Positions 30,201 through 37,370 of a DNA stretch of 64,000 nt are shown here, piece after piece. The stretch's first letter is position 1, and every line of letters begins with the position of its first letter. A model generated the notes under the pieces. It was given only the letters and a program-made list of their open reading frames with translations. It had not been told where the DNA came from and made no database searches. This DNA comes from an uncultured Nitrospirales bacterium (lineage in GTDB: Bacteria; Nitrospirota; Nitrospiria; Nitrospirales; UBA8639): contig OY282373.1 in assembly GCA_958295805.1 (NCBI GenBank), positions 1,459,001 through 1,523,000 of the forward strand. The letters run 5' to 3'. A program made the position numbers and the translations under genes.

Positions 30201-31297
30201 GTCGCGGCTCCGCCGCCGGCTTCTCCGGCCAGCCCGAAGCCGGGTTTACGATGGACGGCACGCTCTACAGTGGCTACGTCGGCGTGGACTACCGGCCTCA
30301 AGCCACGGTGCTTCTGGGCTTGGCCCTGGCGCACAGCACCGGCGACGTGAGTTATGAACGCGAGGCCACCAAGGCCGGGGCGGACGTCGAGCTGACGAGC
30401 GTGCTGCCGTATGCGCATTGGCAACCGCGCCCCGGGTTGGGCGTGTGGGGCCTGGCCGGCGTGGGCTGGGGCGAGATGGACCTGAAGCTGGTGGGCGACC
30501 CGCAGACGTACACCACGGGGTTGACCTCGTGGCTGGGAGCCGTGGGCGGGCGGCAAGCCCTGACCACGTGGCAGGGGATTGATCTGGCGGCGAAGACGGA
30601 TGCGTTCCTGACGACGGTGCGGTCGGCGGGTCAGACGAATCTGCCGGCGGCGCGGGGGCACGCGCAGCGGGTACGGCTCGTGGTGGAAGGCCGGACCGCG
30701 GTAGACCTCTCCCCGGTGTCGCGGCTGGAGCCGCGCCTGGAGTTGGGCGGCCGATGGGACAACGGCACCGCGGAGCAGGGCCTCGGTTCAGAGCTGGGTG
30801 GTGGGATCGCGTACACGCGGACGGATTGGGGGTTGAGCGTGGACGCGCAAGGACGGTATCTGCTGCTGCACGAGGACGGGGCGTTTGAAGACTGGGGAGC
30901 GAGTATGAGTGTGCGGCTGGATCCGGGGGTGGCGGGCGAAGGGGCCTATCTGACGGTGGCGCCGGTGTGGGGACAGGCGAGCAGCGGAGTGGAGCAACTC
31001 TGGGGCACGGCAGCGGTGCTGCCGCAAGCCCGCGGCCCCTCGCAACCCGCCACGGGCTGGCAGCCGGGCAGTTTGGAAGTGGACGTGGGCTACGGCGTGG
31101 CTCTGGCCGACGGGCGCGGCTTGGTGACCCCGTATGGCGGCCTGGCCCTGGCGGGCCCTGGCTCCTCCCGCTACCGGCTGGGAAGCCGGTTGGCCTTGAG
31201 TTCGTCACTGGACGTGACCCTTGAGGGCGAACGAGCGGAACAACCCGGCCAGAAAACTGCATATGGCGTCTCGGTTCGGTTGGGGTGGCAGTGGTAG
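21212..31297 (+). CDS. Second giant Calx-beta adhesin, 3' part with autotransporter-like beta-barrel
   Basis: The GTG at 21212 is only the first start codon in this frame. Real homology begins at the C10 tract, with RLEATTVSNPLITYEG from 21139. About 22 Calx-beta-type units follow, including units beginning SRLRTTE that alternate with GLDVSSVTGQATEAGG units. Two blocks, 24656-26347 and 26348-28030, are near-identical copies offset by 1692 bp. Next come a conserved C-terminal region with FLHYTNGAW, an Ig-like domain (about 29300-29575), IQSRDLGLVLAGVGRT, a linker with two translated palindromic elements and a barrel ending in VRLGWQW at 31297. Without the upstream part this segment has no signal peptide, so alone it should not be exported. 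It is best read as the second half of the gene that starts at 16693. Confidence 0.82.
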   Translation: MRLQSQPTAVVTLSIRSSDTGEVTVTPSTLKFAATADISDLDDPVYDWNVRREVTVRGVDDLEDDNDQFFAITMTAASADTRYHGQSLRVGGVNLDDDDPEVKLSLSDDSISENGGTTEVSAALTEVSYQTVTLTLSDVAGAYTVPSDANTITIEAGETKSTDRVTLTAVDNTTDSPDRLGTVRGISSPRAEVVGAELTLEDDDDAPTVTLAVADAAIKESSDTASETMTTVSATLSHASSEDTTITVTPAPGAYTVGSDATITIAAGETENSSDTASITAVNNTRDEPDRMVTVTGSAANSHEAGSVTGASLTIEDDDDPPRVTLTVANPTIKENSDTASETTTTVSATLSHASSAATTITVTAVVGAYTVGSDATITIAADQTSNATDTATITAVDNDVDAADNDVTVTGTAANAQATAESATMTVTGASLTITDDDEAGIAVSPAPSTTTRLRTTEDGGTAAFTVTLASEPTGDVVLGVGTTSTTEGMVSPSSLTFTARTWNTEQTVTLTGVDDDANDGNQNYTVTLTVNMESTADTNYDSLSGITVYAVNVDNEYGLDVSAVTGQATESGGTATFTVALLTQPLQAVTVTVTSRDADGNSDASEGTVSPSSLTFTTMTWDTSQAVTVTGADDAIDDGEVTWAVRLDPSSGDTNYNGVSNVDVSVTTTDDDAAPGVTLTASPSSIAENGGESTVTAKLSHPSGAATTVTVTAVSGFYRVGSDATIVIAAGSTANATDTATIEAVDNDTDAPDRAGTLTATITNDRATADGTTMAVTDGPLTVTDDEMLPKVTLALSESSISETGGVTTVTAKLSHPSSEAVTVTVDAAAGTRAVAADFTLSSTATLTIAAGDTTSSGAVTVTANGNDVDSLNKSVTVSGTVSGGNGVGAPSSVTLTLEDDDTAGFVLSPTTTMTSRLRTTEDGGTNTFTVKLASEPTGDVVLGVASTNTGEGTVSPSSLTFAARTWHTAQTVTLTGVDDSPADADGDQDYTVTLTVNTVSTADPTYGALGPPPAAAITVYAVNADNEYGLAVSSVTGQATEAGGTATFTVALNTRPSAAVTVTVTSRDASGNPDASEGTVSPSSLTFTTMTWDTDQPVTVTGADDAIDDGTVTWAVRLDPSSDDPNYDNLADVDVDVTTTDNDAAPTVTLALSPTSIDEMGGVATVTATLSRASGAATTVTVTPVSTFYTAGTDAVILIPAGQTANASDTATVVAVDDAVHQGAVGRTTTVTATVSNSLGTGSVTGAALTLTDNEAAPGATLALSAVLIPENGGTAMVSATLARASAAATTVTVTAVSDFYTVGADATILIAAGATTAASDTVTITAVDNATDEPNRTATVTGTLANSRGAGTVTGVMLTLEDDDDAPTVTLALSTTTVTEAGGQATVSAMLSHPSSAATTVTVTAGTTTYTVGAGADATIVLAAGQTTSTDVATITAVDNAVDAAANMVTVTGTAQNSQGVGTVTGAALTITDDDDAGIATSPATTTTSRLRTTESAGTATFTVTLATEPTGAVVLDVASTNTAEGTVSAASLTFTDSTWNTAQTVTLTGVDDSPAAADGNQPYTVTLTVNTVSTADPIYDGLSAITVYAVNADNEYGLDVGTVMGQATEAGGTATFPVALLTQPASAVTVSVTSQDTSEGTVSPSALTFTPTTWNTEQTVTVTGEDDAIDDGDVTWAVRLDPSSGDLNYDNLADMDVSVTTEDNDDAPTVTLALSPTSIAEMGGMATVTATLNRASGAVTTVTVTPVSTFYTAGTDAVILIPAGQTANASDTATVVAVDDAVHQGAVGRTTTVTATVSNSLGTGSVTGAALTLTDNEAAPGATLALSAALIPENGGTAMVSATLARASAAATTVTVTAVSDFYTVGADATILIAAGATTAASDTVTITAVDNATDEPNRTATVTGTLANSRGAGTVTGVMLTLEDDDDAPAVTLALSTTTVTEAGGQATVSATLSHPSSAATTVTVTAGTTTYTVGAGADATIVLAAGQTTSTDVATITAVDNAVDAVDNDVTVTGTAANSHAAANSETVTVTGAALTITDAAAAGIATSPATTTTSRLRTTESAGTATFTVTLATEPTGAVVLDVASTNTAEGTVSAASLTFTDSTWNTAQPVTLTGVDDAPAAADGNQPYTVTLTVNQGSTADPIYDALPAITVYAVNADNEYGLDLPVTSGLTTTEAGGTATFPVALLTQPAAAVTVTVTSQNPSEGRVAPPLLVFTMATWNTAQSVVVTGVDDDVDDGDQTYNVMLDPSSGDPNYDGLDSETVSVTTTDDDAQPTVTLAVTPATITEAGGVATVTATLSGKSSQAVTLTVATPTVPPALADAFTRSGMTLTIPAEQTTSTGLVTITAVDNAVDAPDKTVTISATATGGNNVSPPAPVTLTITDDDTPGLVIAPTALALEERTTDPTTHMKTYTVTLATEPTAAVTVTVTNPDPGAVTVVPTTLPFTTTNWNTAQAVTVTAVVEPTGDYRDETVSITHTAAGANEYDSLPAPERPSVSVTVADQDTPPTLGADPDLTMATYNGVAVTLKRAPDAPPAVAGVEVTPPATVSGAVPGLQAIEIEVAPEPEPPAVAADGSVQGPALFSVGPPGARTVVEITVRPPGSTTALTAAQLAALLPEEGIRICLPVNAALRAAAAEVGEPLQFLHYTNGAWRVEPPVEGPPEKVCARLTTFSPMMVVFENLKPAFQAEVKPKTYYTGRAVTDELPGATGGNPPLRYELAPPALPAGLTYTPPAAGARHGGTIRGTPTTPEAAREYTLTATDKNRDEATLSFSIEVKPGIQSRDLGLVLAGVGRTLATDAVEILGGRFGSSPASRLQITLGGQVLRLTNPQSPSPSSPPSPLAGEGQGEGGGLRGEGKLLQGEGSLLQGEATRAVPVGSSPWQQATGLALSVARAFGVTINTPSPQSPSPLAGEGRGEGGILQSEGGFLQNETNLPGRLPTDLRRGTTTSSLLRLQPVSGRDLLARSAFELPLTRTGENGVPAWTLWGRGSAAGFSGQPEAGFTMDGTLYSGYVGVDYRPQATVLLGLALAHSTGDVSYEREATKAGADVELTSVLPYAHWQPRPGLGVWGLAGVGWGEMDLKLVGDPQTYTTGLTSWLGAVGGRQALTTWQGIDLAAKTDAFLTTVRSAGQTNLPAARGHAQRVRLVVEGRTAVDLSPVSRLEPRLELGGRWDNGTAEQGLGSELGGGIAYTRTDWGLSVDAQGRYLLLHEDGAFEDWGASMSVRLDPGVAGEGAYLTVAPVWGQASSGVEQLWGTAAVLPQARGPSQPATGWQPGSLEVDVGYGVALADGRGLVTPYGGLALAGPGSSRYRLGSRLALSSSLDVTLEGERAEQPGQKTAYGVSVRLGWQW
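24656..28030 (+). repeat. In-frame tandem duplication, 1692-bp period, within the second adhesin
   Basis: Matching landmarks recur exactly 1692 bp apart, for example CTTCTACACGGCGGGGACAG at 24781 and 26473, and CGCTAGCCAA at 25251 and 26943. The period equals 564 codons, about five repeat units. The copies differ by scattered substitutions, densest near their ends. Confidence 0.8.
29753..29790. repeat. Palindromic element inside the second adhesin gene, copy 1
   Basis: In-frame CCCTCTCCCC TTGC GGGAGAGGG element at the position equivalent to 13831 in the first giant gene. Confidence 0.8.
29960..29996. repeat. Palindromic element inside the second adhesin gene, copy 2
   Basis: In-frame copy equivalent to the one at 14039 in the first giant gene. 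Both genes share both insertion points. Confidence 0.8.
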
Positions 31298-31797
31298 GTG
31301 GAACATCCGGGGAGTAGAGCCCCCTCACCCCAGCCCTCTCCCTCAAGGGGAGAGGGAGTCAGGCGACCGCGCACGGCGTCTCGGTTTGGTTGGGGTGGCA
31401 GTGGTAGTTGGAACATCCTGGGAATAGAGCCCCCTCACCCCCGCCCTCTCCCGCAAGGGGAGAGGGAGAAAGGCGACCGCGCACGGTGTCTCTATCCGCT
31501 TGGGGTGGCAGTGGTGGTTGGAACATCTGGGGCCGAGCCCCCTCACCCCGGCCCTCTCCCGCAAGGGGAGAGGGAGCCAGGCGACCGCGCACGGTGTCTC
31601 GGTTTGGTTGGGGTGGCAGTGGTAGGTGGAACATCCGGGGAATAGAGACCCCCCTCACCCCGGCCTCTCCCGCAAGGGGAGAGGGAGTCAGGCGACCGCG
31701 CACGGTGTCTCGGTTTGATTGGGCTGGCAGTGGTGGTTGGAACATCTGGGGAGTAGAGCCCCCTCACCCCGGCCCTCTCCCGCAAGGGGAGAGGGAG
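31260..31797 (+). repeat. Tandem array of gene-end cassettes (about 110 bp, five copies)
   Basis: Each unit holds the last codons of the barrel gene (A-H-G-V-S-V-x-LGWQW), the stop position, a GGAACATC spacer and one palindromic element. The anchor GGYGTC falls at 31265, 31375, 31485, 31593 and 31704, giving spacings of 110, 110, 108 and 111. The first copy is the real gene end. Copies 1 and 3 keep TAG after LGWQW, while copies 2 and 4 have TGG there; copy 4 carries an earlier TGA. The palindromes lie at 31321-31358, 31431-31468, 31539-31576, 31651-31687 and 31760-31797. Confidence 0.85.
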
Positions 31798-31892
31798 GAA
31801 GAAGGGATCGGGGAGGAAGGGGGCTTTCCCTCTATTGTGACTCTTCCGCCGTTATTCCTGCTCCTTCCTGTCCTTCCCGCCCCCTTCCTGTC

Positions 31893-31943
31893 ACTCCCGC
31901 GAAACCTGTCCCCGATATTTGTTATCGGGGAGCGGGAATCCAG
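31893..31943. repeat. Dispersed inverted repeat with ACTCCCGC / GCGGGAAT ends, copy B
   Basis: Copy of the element at 15758-15808, with GTCCCCGATATTTGTTATCG in the centre. Confidence 0.65.
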
Positions 31944-32141
31944 GGATGAGGCCGTGTACGTTCATGGCGTGTCCGCCGCCATCCCGCCATCGGCCGCCAT
32001 CCCGCTTTCCTTCGTCATTCCGCCATCCTCTGCCATTTTCCCCTCCTCTGTCATTCTGAGCGAAGTGAAGAATCTGGTTTTCCGGTTGCGCGGGCATGAG
32101 GTTGGCGGCGTGGAACAGAGGATCATGCGCAGGCATGTCTT

Positions 32142-32177
32142 CCCCTCACCCCGGCCCTCTCCCGTAAGGGGAGAGGG
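32142..32177. repeat. Palindromic element upstream of clpB
   Basis: CCCCTCACCCCGGCCCTCTC followed by CCGTAAGGGGAGAGGG, same family as the copies in the adhesin genes. Confidence 0.7.
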
Positions 32178-32375
32178 GGAAGGATGGGGGAGAGGGGGGA
32201 TTCTCCTGCCCTGCGGCGGGGGCTGCGTTGCACCGTGCATCAGGTTTGCGCATGGGGAATGCGTAGGGACAACCCTCCGTGGTTGTCCTCCGGTCCTCCT
32301 TGATCTTTTCGGCGGCGTGGTTATCTGACGAGGTAAACGACGTCGTCGAACGCGTGAGCAAAGGAGTCGAAGCGT

Positions 32376-34970
32376 ATGGATATGAACCGTATGACCTTGA
32401 AAGTTCAAGAGGCGCTGCAATCAGCCTCCGCCGTTGCCATGAGCCGTCATCATCAGGGGATTGACGTCGAACACGTGTTGGTGGCGTTGCTGGATCAAAC
32501 TGACGGGTCGGCAGGTCCCATCCTGGAACACGCCGGTGTCTCCGTTTCCGCCGCCAAAGCCAAAGCCGAACGCCGACTTGAACAAATGCCTCAAGTCCGC
32601 GGCCCGGGAGCCGCGCCTGGAAACGTTCATTTGACCCAACGAACGGTGACGCTTCTTTCTCAAGCAGAACGAGACATGCAATCCTTGAAGGACGAATACA
32701 TCAGCGTTGAGCATCTGTTGCTCGCCATGGTGGCTCAGGGTGGCGTCTTGCAAGACCTGGGACTCACGCGGGATACGGTGTTAGCCGGTTTGCAAAAAGT
32801 TCGCGGCCATCAACGCGTCACCGGTCAGGAACCGGAAGGCACGTACCAGGCGTTGGAGAAGTACGGCCGGGATTTGACTCGATTGGCCGGACAGGGAAAA
32901 TTGGATCCCGTCATCGGTCGGGATGAGGAAATTCGGCGGACGATTCAGATTTTATCCAGACGAACGAAAAATAATCCCGTGCTCATCGGTGAGCCCGGCG
33001 TTGGAAAAACCGCCATTGTGGAGGGGTTGGCCCAGCGCATCATCAAGGGCGACGTGCCGGAAGGCTTGAAACGGAAACGGGTGGTGGGTCTGGACGTGGG
33101 CGCATTGGTGGCAGGGACAAAATTTCGAGGGGAATTTGAGGAACGGTTCAAGGCGGTGTTGAAAGAAATTCAAGCGGCCAACGGGGAAATCCTGCTCTTT
33201 GTTGATGAACTCCACACTATCGTCGGCGCAGGTGCCGCCGAAGGTGCGGTGGATGCGGCCAATCTGCTCAAGCCCATGCTCGCAAGAGGGGAACTTCATC
33301 TGCTCGGGGCCACGACCTTGGATGAATATCGCACCCACATCGAAAAAGATGCGGCGTTTGAACGTCGGTTCCAACCGGTGTACGTCGAACAACCCTCGGT
33401 GGAAAACACGATTTCGATTCTCCGGGGACTCAAGGAACGGTATGAAGTCCATCATGGAGTACGGATTAAAGATTCCGCGTTGGTGGCCGCGGCTCGCCTG
33501 TCTCATCGATACATCGGTGATCGCTTTCTTCCGGATAAAGCCATTGACCTTATTGATGAGTCCGCCGCTCGACTTCGTACGGAAATCGACAGTATGCCGG
33601 CTGCCTTGGACGAAGCGTCCCGAAAGGTGCTGCAACTGGAGATCGAACGGGAGGCGTTGAAAAAGGAAGACGACCCTGGAAGTCAGGCCCGATTGGCAAC
33701 GTTGGAAGAGGAATTGAACGCCAAACGGCAGGAATCGGAGCGATTAACCAACCAATGGAAAGCCGAAAAATCCGCGGTTGGACGATTGCACCGGATTCGG
33801 CAGCAGATTGAAGACTTCAAACATCAGATTGAGAAAGCTGAACGCGCCTATGATCTCAATCGCGTCGCGGAATTACGATATGGCACGCTTCCGCGACTGG
33901 AACGTGAACTTCAGGCTGAAGAAGAACGTCTCGATCAGACGAAAGGGGAGTCGCGGCTTCTCAAGGAAGAGGTCGAGACAGAAGACGTTGCCGAAGTCGT
34001 GAGCCGATGGACGGGTATTCCAATCAGCCGTCTCCTCCAGGGAGAATTGGAAAAACTCTTGCAGTTGGGCGAGTTGCTCCATCAACGCGTCGTTGGACAG
34101 GAGGAAGGCGTTCGGGCGGTTGCCGACGCGGTTCTGCGTGCCCGGTCGGGCATAAAGGATCCCAACAGACCGATTGGATCTTTTCTGTTTCTTGGGCCGA
34201 CGGGAGTAGGCAAAACGGAATTGGCACGTGCGTTGGCGCAAATCCTCTTTGACGATGAAGCGAATCTCGTGCGGATTGACATGTCGGAATACATGGAAAA
34301 ACACGCGGTGTCACGACTCGTGGGCGCCCCTCCCGGTTATATCGGGTATGAAGAGGGGGGGCAATTAACTGAGGCGGTCAGGCGTCGTCCGTTCTGCGTC
34401 ATTCTGTTGGACGAAATTGAGAAGGCTCATCATGAGGCGTTCAACGTGTTGCTGCAAGTCCTTGACGAGGGACGGTTGACTGATTCTCAAGGACGAACCG
34501 TCGATTTCAAGAATATCGTGCTCATCATGACGTCGAATATCGGCAGTCAGGAAATCCTTGAGGCCCAGCAACAAGGACAGTCGTATGATGAATGGCAAAC
34601 GCTTGTGTTCAATGAGGTCAAGCACCATTTCCGCCCGGAATTTTTGAATCGGATCGACGAACTCGTGGTGTTCCATCCATTAACCACGGAAGAACTTGGT
34701 CGAATCGTACAAATCCAATTGGCGCGGTTGCAGGCACGATTGGAGGAGCGGAGAATTCGTTTGGACGTGACCCGGGACGCATTAGGGTATTTGGGAAACC
34801 GAGGATATGATCCTCTCTACGGGGCGCGGCCGTTGAAACGATTGATCCAACGTGACGTGGAAACGCCGCTGTCAAAATTGCTGGTCAAAGGAGAAGTCAA
34901 GGACGGCGACACGGTGACACTCGATTGTAAAGATGGTCACCCGATTATTGTCCCGTTTCGTTCTTGTTAG
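32376..34970 (+). CDS. clpB: ATP-dependent chaperone ClpB (Hsp100 disaggregase)
   Basis: This cytoplasmic AAA+ hexamer threads aggregated protein through its pore, working with DnaK. The 864-residue length is normal. An N-terminal Clp repeat domain spans residues 1-150. NBD1 carries Walker A GEPGVGKT at 205-212 and Walker B ILLFVDE. A coiled-coil middle domain lies at about 400-520 (rich in E/K/R with LEREL and LKEEVE), and NBD2 has Walker A GPTGVGKT near 606. The middle domain separates it from ClpA and ClpC. ATG at 32376 follows AAAGGAG; an ATG two codons later is also possible. The gene is monocistronic as far as the window shows, with a convergent neighbour. Confidence 0.96.
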   Translation: MDMNRMTLKVQEALQSASAVAMSRHHQGIDVEHVLVALLDQTDGSAGPILEHAGVSVSAAKAKAERRLEQMPQVRGPGAAPGNVHLTQRTVTLLSQAERDMQSLKDEYISVEHLLLAMVAQGGVLQDLGLTRDTVLAGLQKVRGHQRVTGQEPEGTYQALEKYGRDLTRLAGQGKLDPVIGRDEEIRRTIQILSRRTKNNPVLIGEPGVGKTAIVEGLAQRIIKGDVPEGLKRKRVVGLDVGALVAGTKFRGEFEERFKAVLKEIQAANGEILLFVDELHTIVGAGAAEGAVDAANLLKPMLARGELHLLGATTLDEYRTHIEKDAAFERRFQPVYVEQPSVENTISILRGLKERYEVHHGVRIKDSALVAAARLSHRYIGDRFLPDKAIDLIDESAARLRTEIDSMPAALDEASRKVLQLEIEREALKKEDDPGSQARLATLEEELNAKRQESERLTNQWKAEKSAVGRLHRIRQQIEDFKHQIEKAERAYDLNRVAELRYGTLPRLERELQAEEERLDQTKGESRLLKEEVETEDVAEVVSRWTGIPISRLLQGELEKLLQLGELLHQRVVGQEEGVRAVADAVLRARSGIKDPNRPIGSFLFLGPTGVGKTELARALAQILFDDEANLVRIDMSEYMEKHAVSRLVGAPPGYIGYEEGGQLTEAVRRRPFCVILLDEIEKAHHEAFNVLLQVLDEGRLTDSQGRTVDFKNIVLIMTSNIGSQEILEAQQQGQSYDEWQTLVFNEVKHHFRPEFLNRIDELVVFHPLTTEELGRIVQIQLARLQARLEERRIRLDVTRDALGYLGNRGYDPLYGARPLKRLIQRDVETPLSKLLVKGEVKDGDTVTLDCKDGHPIIVPFRSC

Positions 34971-35077
34971 TCCCCGGTCCCAGTCCTTCGAGAGGGAGGT
35001 GCGGAAACTCGGCCGCTGCCCCGCCGGAGAATGACTTTTTGCAAACGTTCCGTTTGCGGGTACATGAAGCCGTCTCA

Positions 35078-35800
35078 TTATTTCCCGGTGGCTCGCTCCA
35101 CGGCTTGGCGAAGTTCAGACGAATGGCCGTTTGTGACGGAGTGACTGATGAGAATGTCCGCCGGGCGCACTTTTTTCCCGTAATAGGCTTCGTTGGCGTC
35201 ATCGTCGGTATAGATGACGGACCCTTCAAACGACACGCCGGCATACGCCCCACTTGAACGAGAGAAGGAAAGAAAGTCGGCGTCGAAATTTGACGACGTG
35301 GCGCCCTCAATCCCGCCGCCATAGGGTCCGGCTGCAATCGAGGCGTCTCCACCGAGTTTGAAGGAAGAGGCATACAAGCTATCGACGGCTCCCTGAGTCA
35401 TCGCCAGGAGAATCACTTCGGAAGCATCCCCGCCGAACTGAAGTCCCAGGCTCAGCCCACCCACCGTATAAAAGACCGGTTCGCTCCACTTCCCATTCCG
35501 TTCGTCACGAGCCACCAGGACTCCGCTGCCTCCGTCCGCTCCCACGAAGAAGGCGGCCCGTAATTGCTGCGGAATAATCAGCAAGGCTTTGGCGTCCTTC
35601 ACGTGCTGTTGGAACCAGGTCAAATTCGGATCGTTCATGAAACTTTCAAGGGTGTGTTGAGCTTTTTCAACCAGTTGTTTCTCTTCCAGGTTTTCGGCCT
35701 GAACGGGACTTCCTGAAAAACACGTCAAGAGAATCAGCCATAAAGAACACCGGCGTATTGCCATGCGTCGTTCATCGTAGAGTTGGGTTCTGCGTGTCAT
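35078..35800 (-). CDS. SYLF (Ysc84/DUF500) domain lipid-binding protein, exported
   Basis: A 240-residue protein. The start at 35800 is chosen because GGAGG (35805-35809) stands 4 bases before it. A start 12 codons later (35764) would give a neater signal peptide (MAIRRCSLWLILLTCFSG...VQA) but lacks a Shine-Dalgarno sequence. The mature part begins ENLEEKQLVEKAQHTLESF and shows SYLF hallmarks: AKALLIIPQQLRAAFFVGADGGSGVL, WSEPVFYTVGGLSLGLQFGG, SFSRSSGAYAGVSFEGSVI and EAYYGKKVRPADIL. The family binds phosphoinositides or other lipids in eukaryotes; the bacterial role is unclear, probably periplasmic. It is the last gene of a leftward cluster with the YjbQ-like gene 31 bp upstream. Confidence 0.85.
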   Translation of the reverse strand: MTRRTQLYDERRMAIRRCSLWLILLTCFSGSPVQAENLEEKQLVEKAQHTLESFMNDPNLTWFQQHVKDAKALLIIPQQLRAAFFVGADGGSGVLVARDERNGKWSEPVFYTVGGLSLGLQFGGDASEVILLAMTQGAVDSLYASSFKLGGDASIAAGPYGGGIEGATSSNFDADFLSFSRSSGAYAGVSFEGSVIYTDDDANEAYYGKKVRPADILISHSVTNGHSSELRQAVERATGK

Positions 35801-35804
35801 AACT

Positions 35805-35809
35805 CCTCC
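35805..35809 (-). promoter_or_regulatory. Ribosome binding site deciding the SYLF start
   Basis: GGAGG on the minus strand, 4 bases before ATG at 35800. The longer frame to 35938 has no comparable site. Confidence 0.6.
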
Positions 35810-35831
35810 CGTCCATGAAAAAATAATGAAT

Positions 35832-36254
35832 TTATTCACCCATGATTTGCACGACGATCTCACGGGAACGCGCCCGAGTATCAAAATCAATAAGCCCGAT
35901 TTCCTGCCACGTTCCCAACGGCAGTTGTTTGTCGGCAAAAGGAATCGTGAGGGATTGCCGTTGGAGTTGGCCGCGCAAATGGCTATGCCCGTTATCTTCT
36001 CCCGGATTTCTGGCGTTGTGTTGCCACGCGGGGTCCTCGGGAATCAGACGGTCCCACAAGGTTTTGGTATCGGCCCGCAATCCTGGTTCATCTTCGAAAA
36101 TCATCACCGACGCCGTGGTGTGTTTCACGAATATCGTGATAATTCCCGCCTGAAGAGACGTTTCGGAAAGGCAACGCCTGATTGAATCGGAAATGTTTTC
36201 AATCTGAGAGTGGCCTTGCATCCGTATCGTCAAATGACGGGTGATAATCGGCAT
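35832..36254 (-). CDS. YjbQ / UPF0047 family protein
   Basis: 140 residues, full length for the family. Seen are FVKHTTASVMIFEDEPGLRAD in the first half and HSHLRGQLQRQSLTIPFADKQL plus LGTWQEIGLIDFDTRARSREIVVQIMG at the end. These carry the conserved His and Asp/Glu cluster that forms a metal or active site in the beta-sheet trimer. Some members show weak thiamin-phosphate synthase activity, but the true substrate is not settled. It sits 14 bp after the HD-domain gene and 31 bp before the SYLF gene on the same strand, so co-transcription is likely. Confidence 0.88.
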   Translation of the reverse strand: MPIITRHLTIRMQGHSQIENISDSIRRCLSETSLQAGIITIFVKHTTASVMIFEDEPGLRADTKTLWDRLIPEDPAWQHNARNPGEDNGHSHLRGQLQRQSLTIPFADKQLPLGTWQEIGLIDFDTRARSREIVVQIMGE

Positions 36255-36268
36255 GGAGTTTCAGGACG

Positions 36269-37117
36269 TTAGAGTGATCGAAGAAATTGTCGCTCACGCG
36301 GTGACACGGTTCCTCCGCGAGCGGCTTTCAGCAGGGCGTCGAACGTTCCATGGGCCGTTACCCGGCGCAGAGCCGTGACTACGCGACTGCTCAATCGTCG
36401 TGCTCGTTGTAATGAATCAAGATAGGCAAAGGCCTCACGGAAGCTTTCTTGTGAACGGGTGTAGTAATCTTTTCCTCGTCGATGGTTACTATAGGCTTCC
36501 AACTGTTCGCAAGCGACGAGGACTTCCCCCAGTTCTTTCACCCATCCGGGGGATTTCGCCAATTTTTCTGGGTAATAATAATACAAGGTGACGAGTTCCA
36601 TCCACGGCCACCACCGAATGCCCAGGGTTTTCAAGGTCGGTTTCGCCTTGTTCAGTTGACGACGATGACGGCGAGCAAAGCCCAGCCGCATTTCAATTTG
36701 CTCACGGGCCCAAGGGTTCAGGGGCACTCCTTCGTCGGCTAATGGTTGACGGTACGCTCTCACGAACGCTTCGGTTTCTCTGCCGTACATCGTCTGCGGG
36801 TGCCTCGCTCGCCATTCAGCCGGTCGGGTCGGCACGTCGTGTTGACGCGCCCAGGACCATATTTTCCCGAAGAGGCGTCGGTCAAGGCCGGCTCTGCCTA
36901 AGTCATGGAGCAAACACGCAATTTGGAATTCATACACGCGGGCAGGGTCATGGGCAAGGTGTTGGGCAACCCCCGCACACATCTTCGCCGTTCGGAAGGC
37001 ATGGGCTTTGTCATATCCCGGAACGACGGTGTCAGGTTTCAGCGGGTGAGGATAGTCATACAAGGCGAGCAACGTTTGAGCCAGGGACGGTGGAACGAGA
37101 AGCAGCGGATATCTCAT
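36269..37117 (-). CDS. HD-domain protein (putative metal-dependent phosphohydrolase)
   Basis: From ATG at 37117 the protein has 282 residues. HD-fold residues appear as H39 (KAHAFRTAKM) and H71-D72 (ACLLHDLGRAGLD), fitting the H...HD metal-binding pattern. The C-terminal two thirds are helical and basic, with no GYP motif or other recognised domain. The frame is open up to 37234 and internal starts at 37168 and 37234 are also possible; none has a good ribosome binding site, so the start is uncertain. It appears to be the first gene of the leftward cluster with YjbQ and SYLF. The substrate cannot be told from sequence. Confidence 0.7.
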   Translation of the reverse strand: MRYPLLLVPPSLAQTLLALYDYPHPLKPDTVVPGYDKAHAFRTAKMCAGVAQHLAHDPARVYEFQIACLLHDLGRAGLDRRLFGKIWSWARQHDVPTRPAEWRARHPQTMYGRETEAFVRAYRQPLADEGVPLNPWAREQIEMRLGFARRHRRQLNKAKPTLKTLGIRWWPWMELVTLYYYYPEKLAKSPGWVKELGEVLVACEQLEAYSNHRRGKDYYTRSQESFREAFAYLDSLQRARRLSSRVVTALRRVTAHGTFDALLKAARGGTVSPRERQFLRSL

Positions 37118-37370
37118 GGGACCGTCGGACGGGGCGGGGAGACCGATTGTATGACCTCGGAACGCCATCCTGCAGAATGGGAAAAGACCATACCCCTGAA
37201 ATTGCCGGAGTGTCAAGACAATGGATGTGGCCATTCTCTATTCGGGCATGATGTTTTGCAAAGGTCTCAAGATGGGCGACACGCTTGTCCGTCTCTGTTA
37301 GAATGCCGGGTCGTTGTATCCGGCCGTCCTTCTTTCTGATTTGTGAAGACGTTCAACGTGAAAGGAACAC

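Larger units (their letters stand above)
31798..32375. other. Intergenic region before clpB with dispersed repeats
   Basis: No gene is supported. It contains the inverted repeat at 31893-31943, a motif with GAGCGAAGTGAAGAATCTGG (32052-32077) and a palindromic element (32142-32177). The order matches 15565-15808 behind the first giant gene only partly. The last 80 bases hold the clpB leader with AAAGGAG; no heat-shock promoter could be named with confidence. Confidence 0.55.

Noticed and set aside
31260-31797. CRISPR array
   Set aside because: The units are about 110 bp and near-identical throughout, with no short conserved repeat and variable spacer pattern and no cas genes in the window. 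They are copies of a gene end plus palindrome.
31408-32328. A 306-residue plus-strand ORF running through the tandem array behind the second giant gene
   Set aside because: It exists because the repeated units lack stops in that frame. It is made of repeated PSPRPSPARGEG peptide from palindromic DNA and then reads through intergenic repeats.
35041-35057. Hairpin GCAAACG/CGTTTGC as a terminator between clpB and the SYLF gene
   Set aside because: The T-run precedes the stem on the plus strand and the minus strand has A after it, so neither direction gives a stem followed by U. It is counted with the dispersed motif instead.
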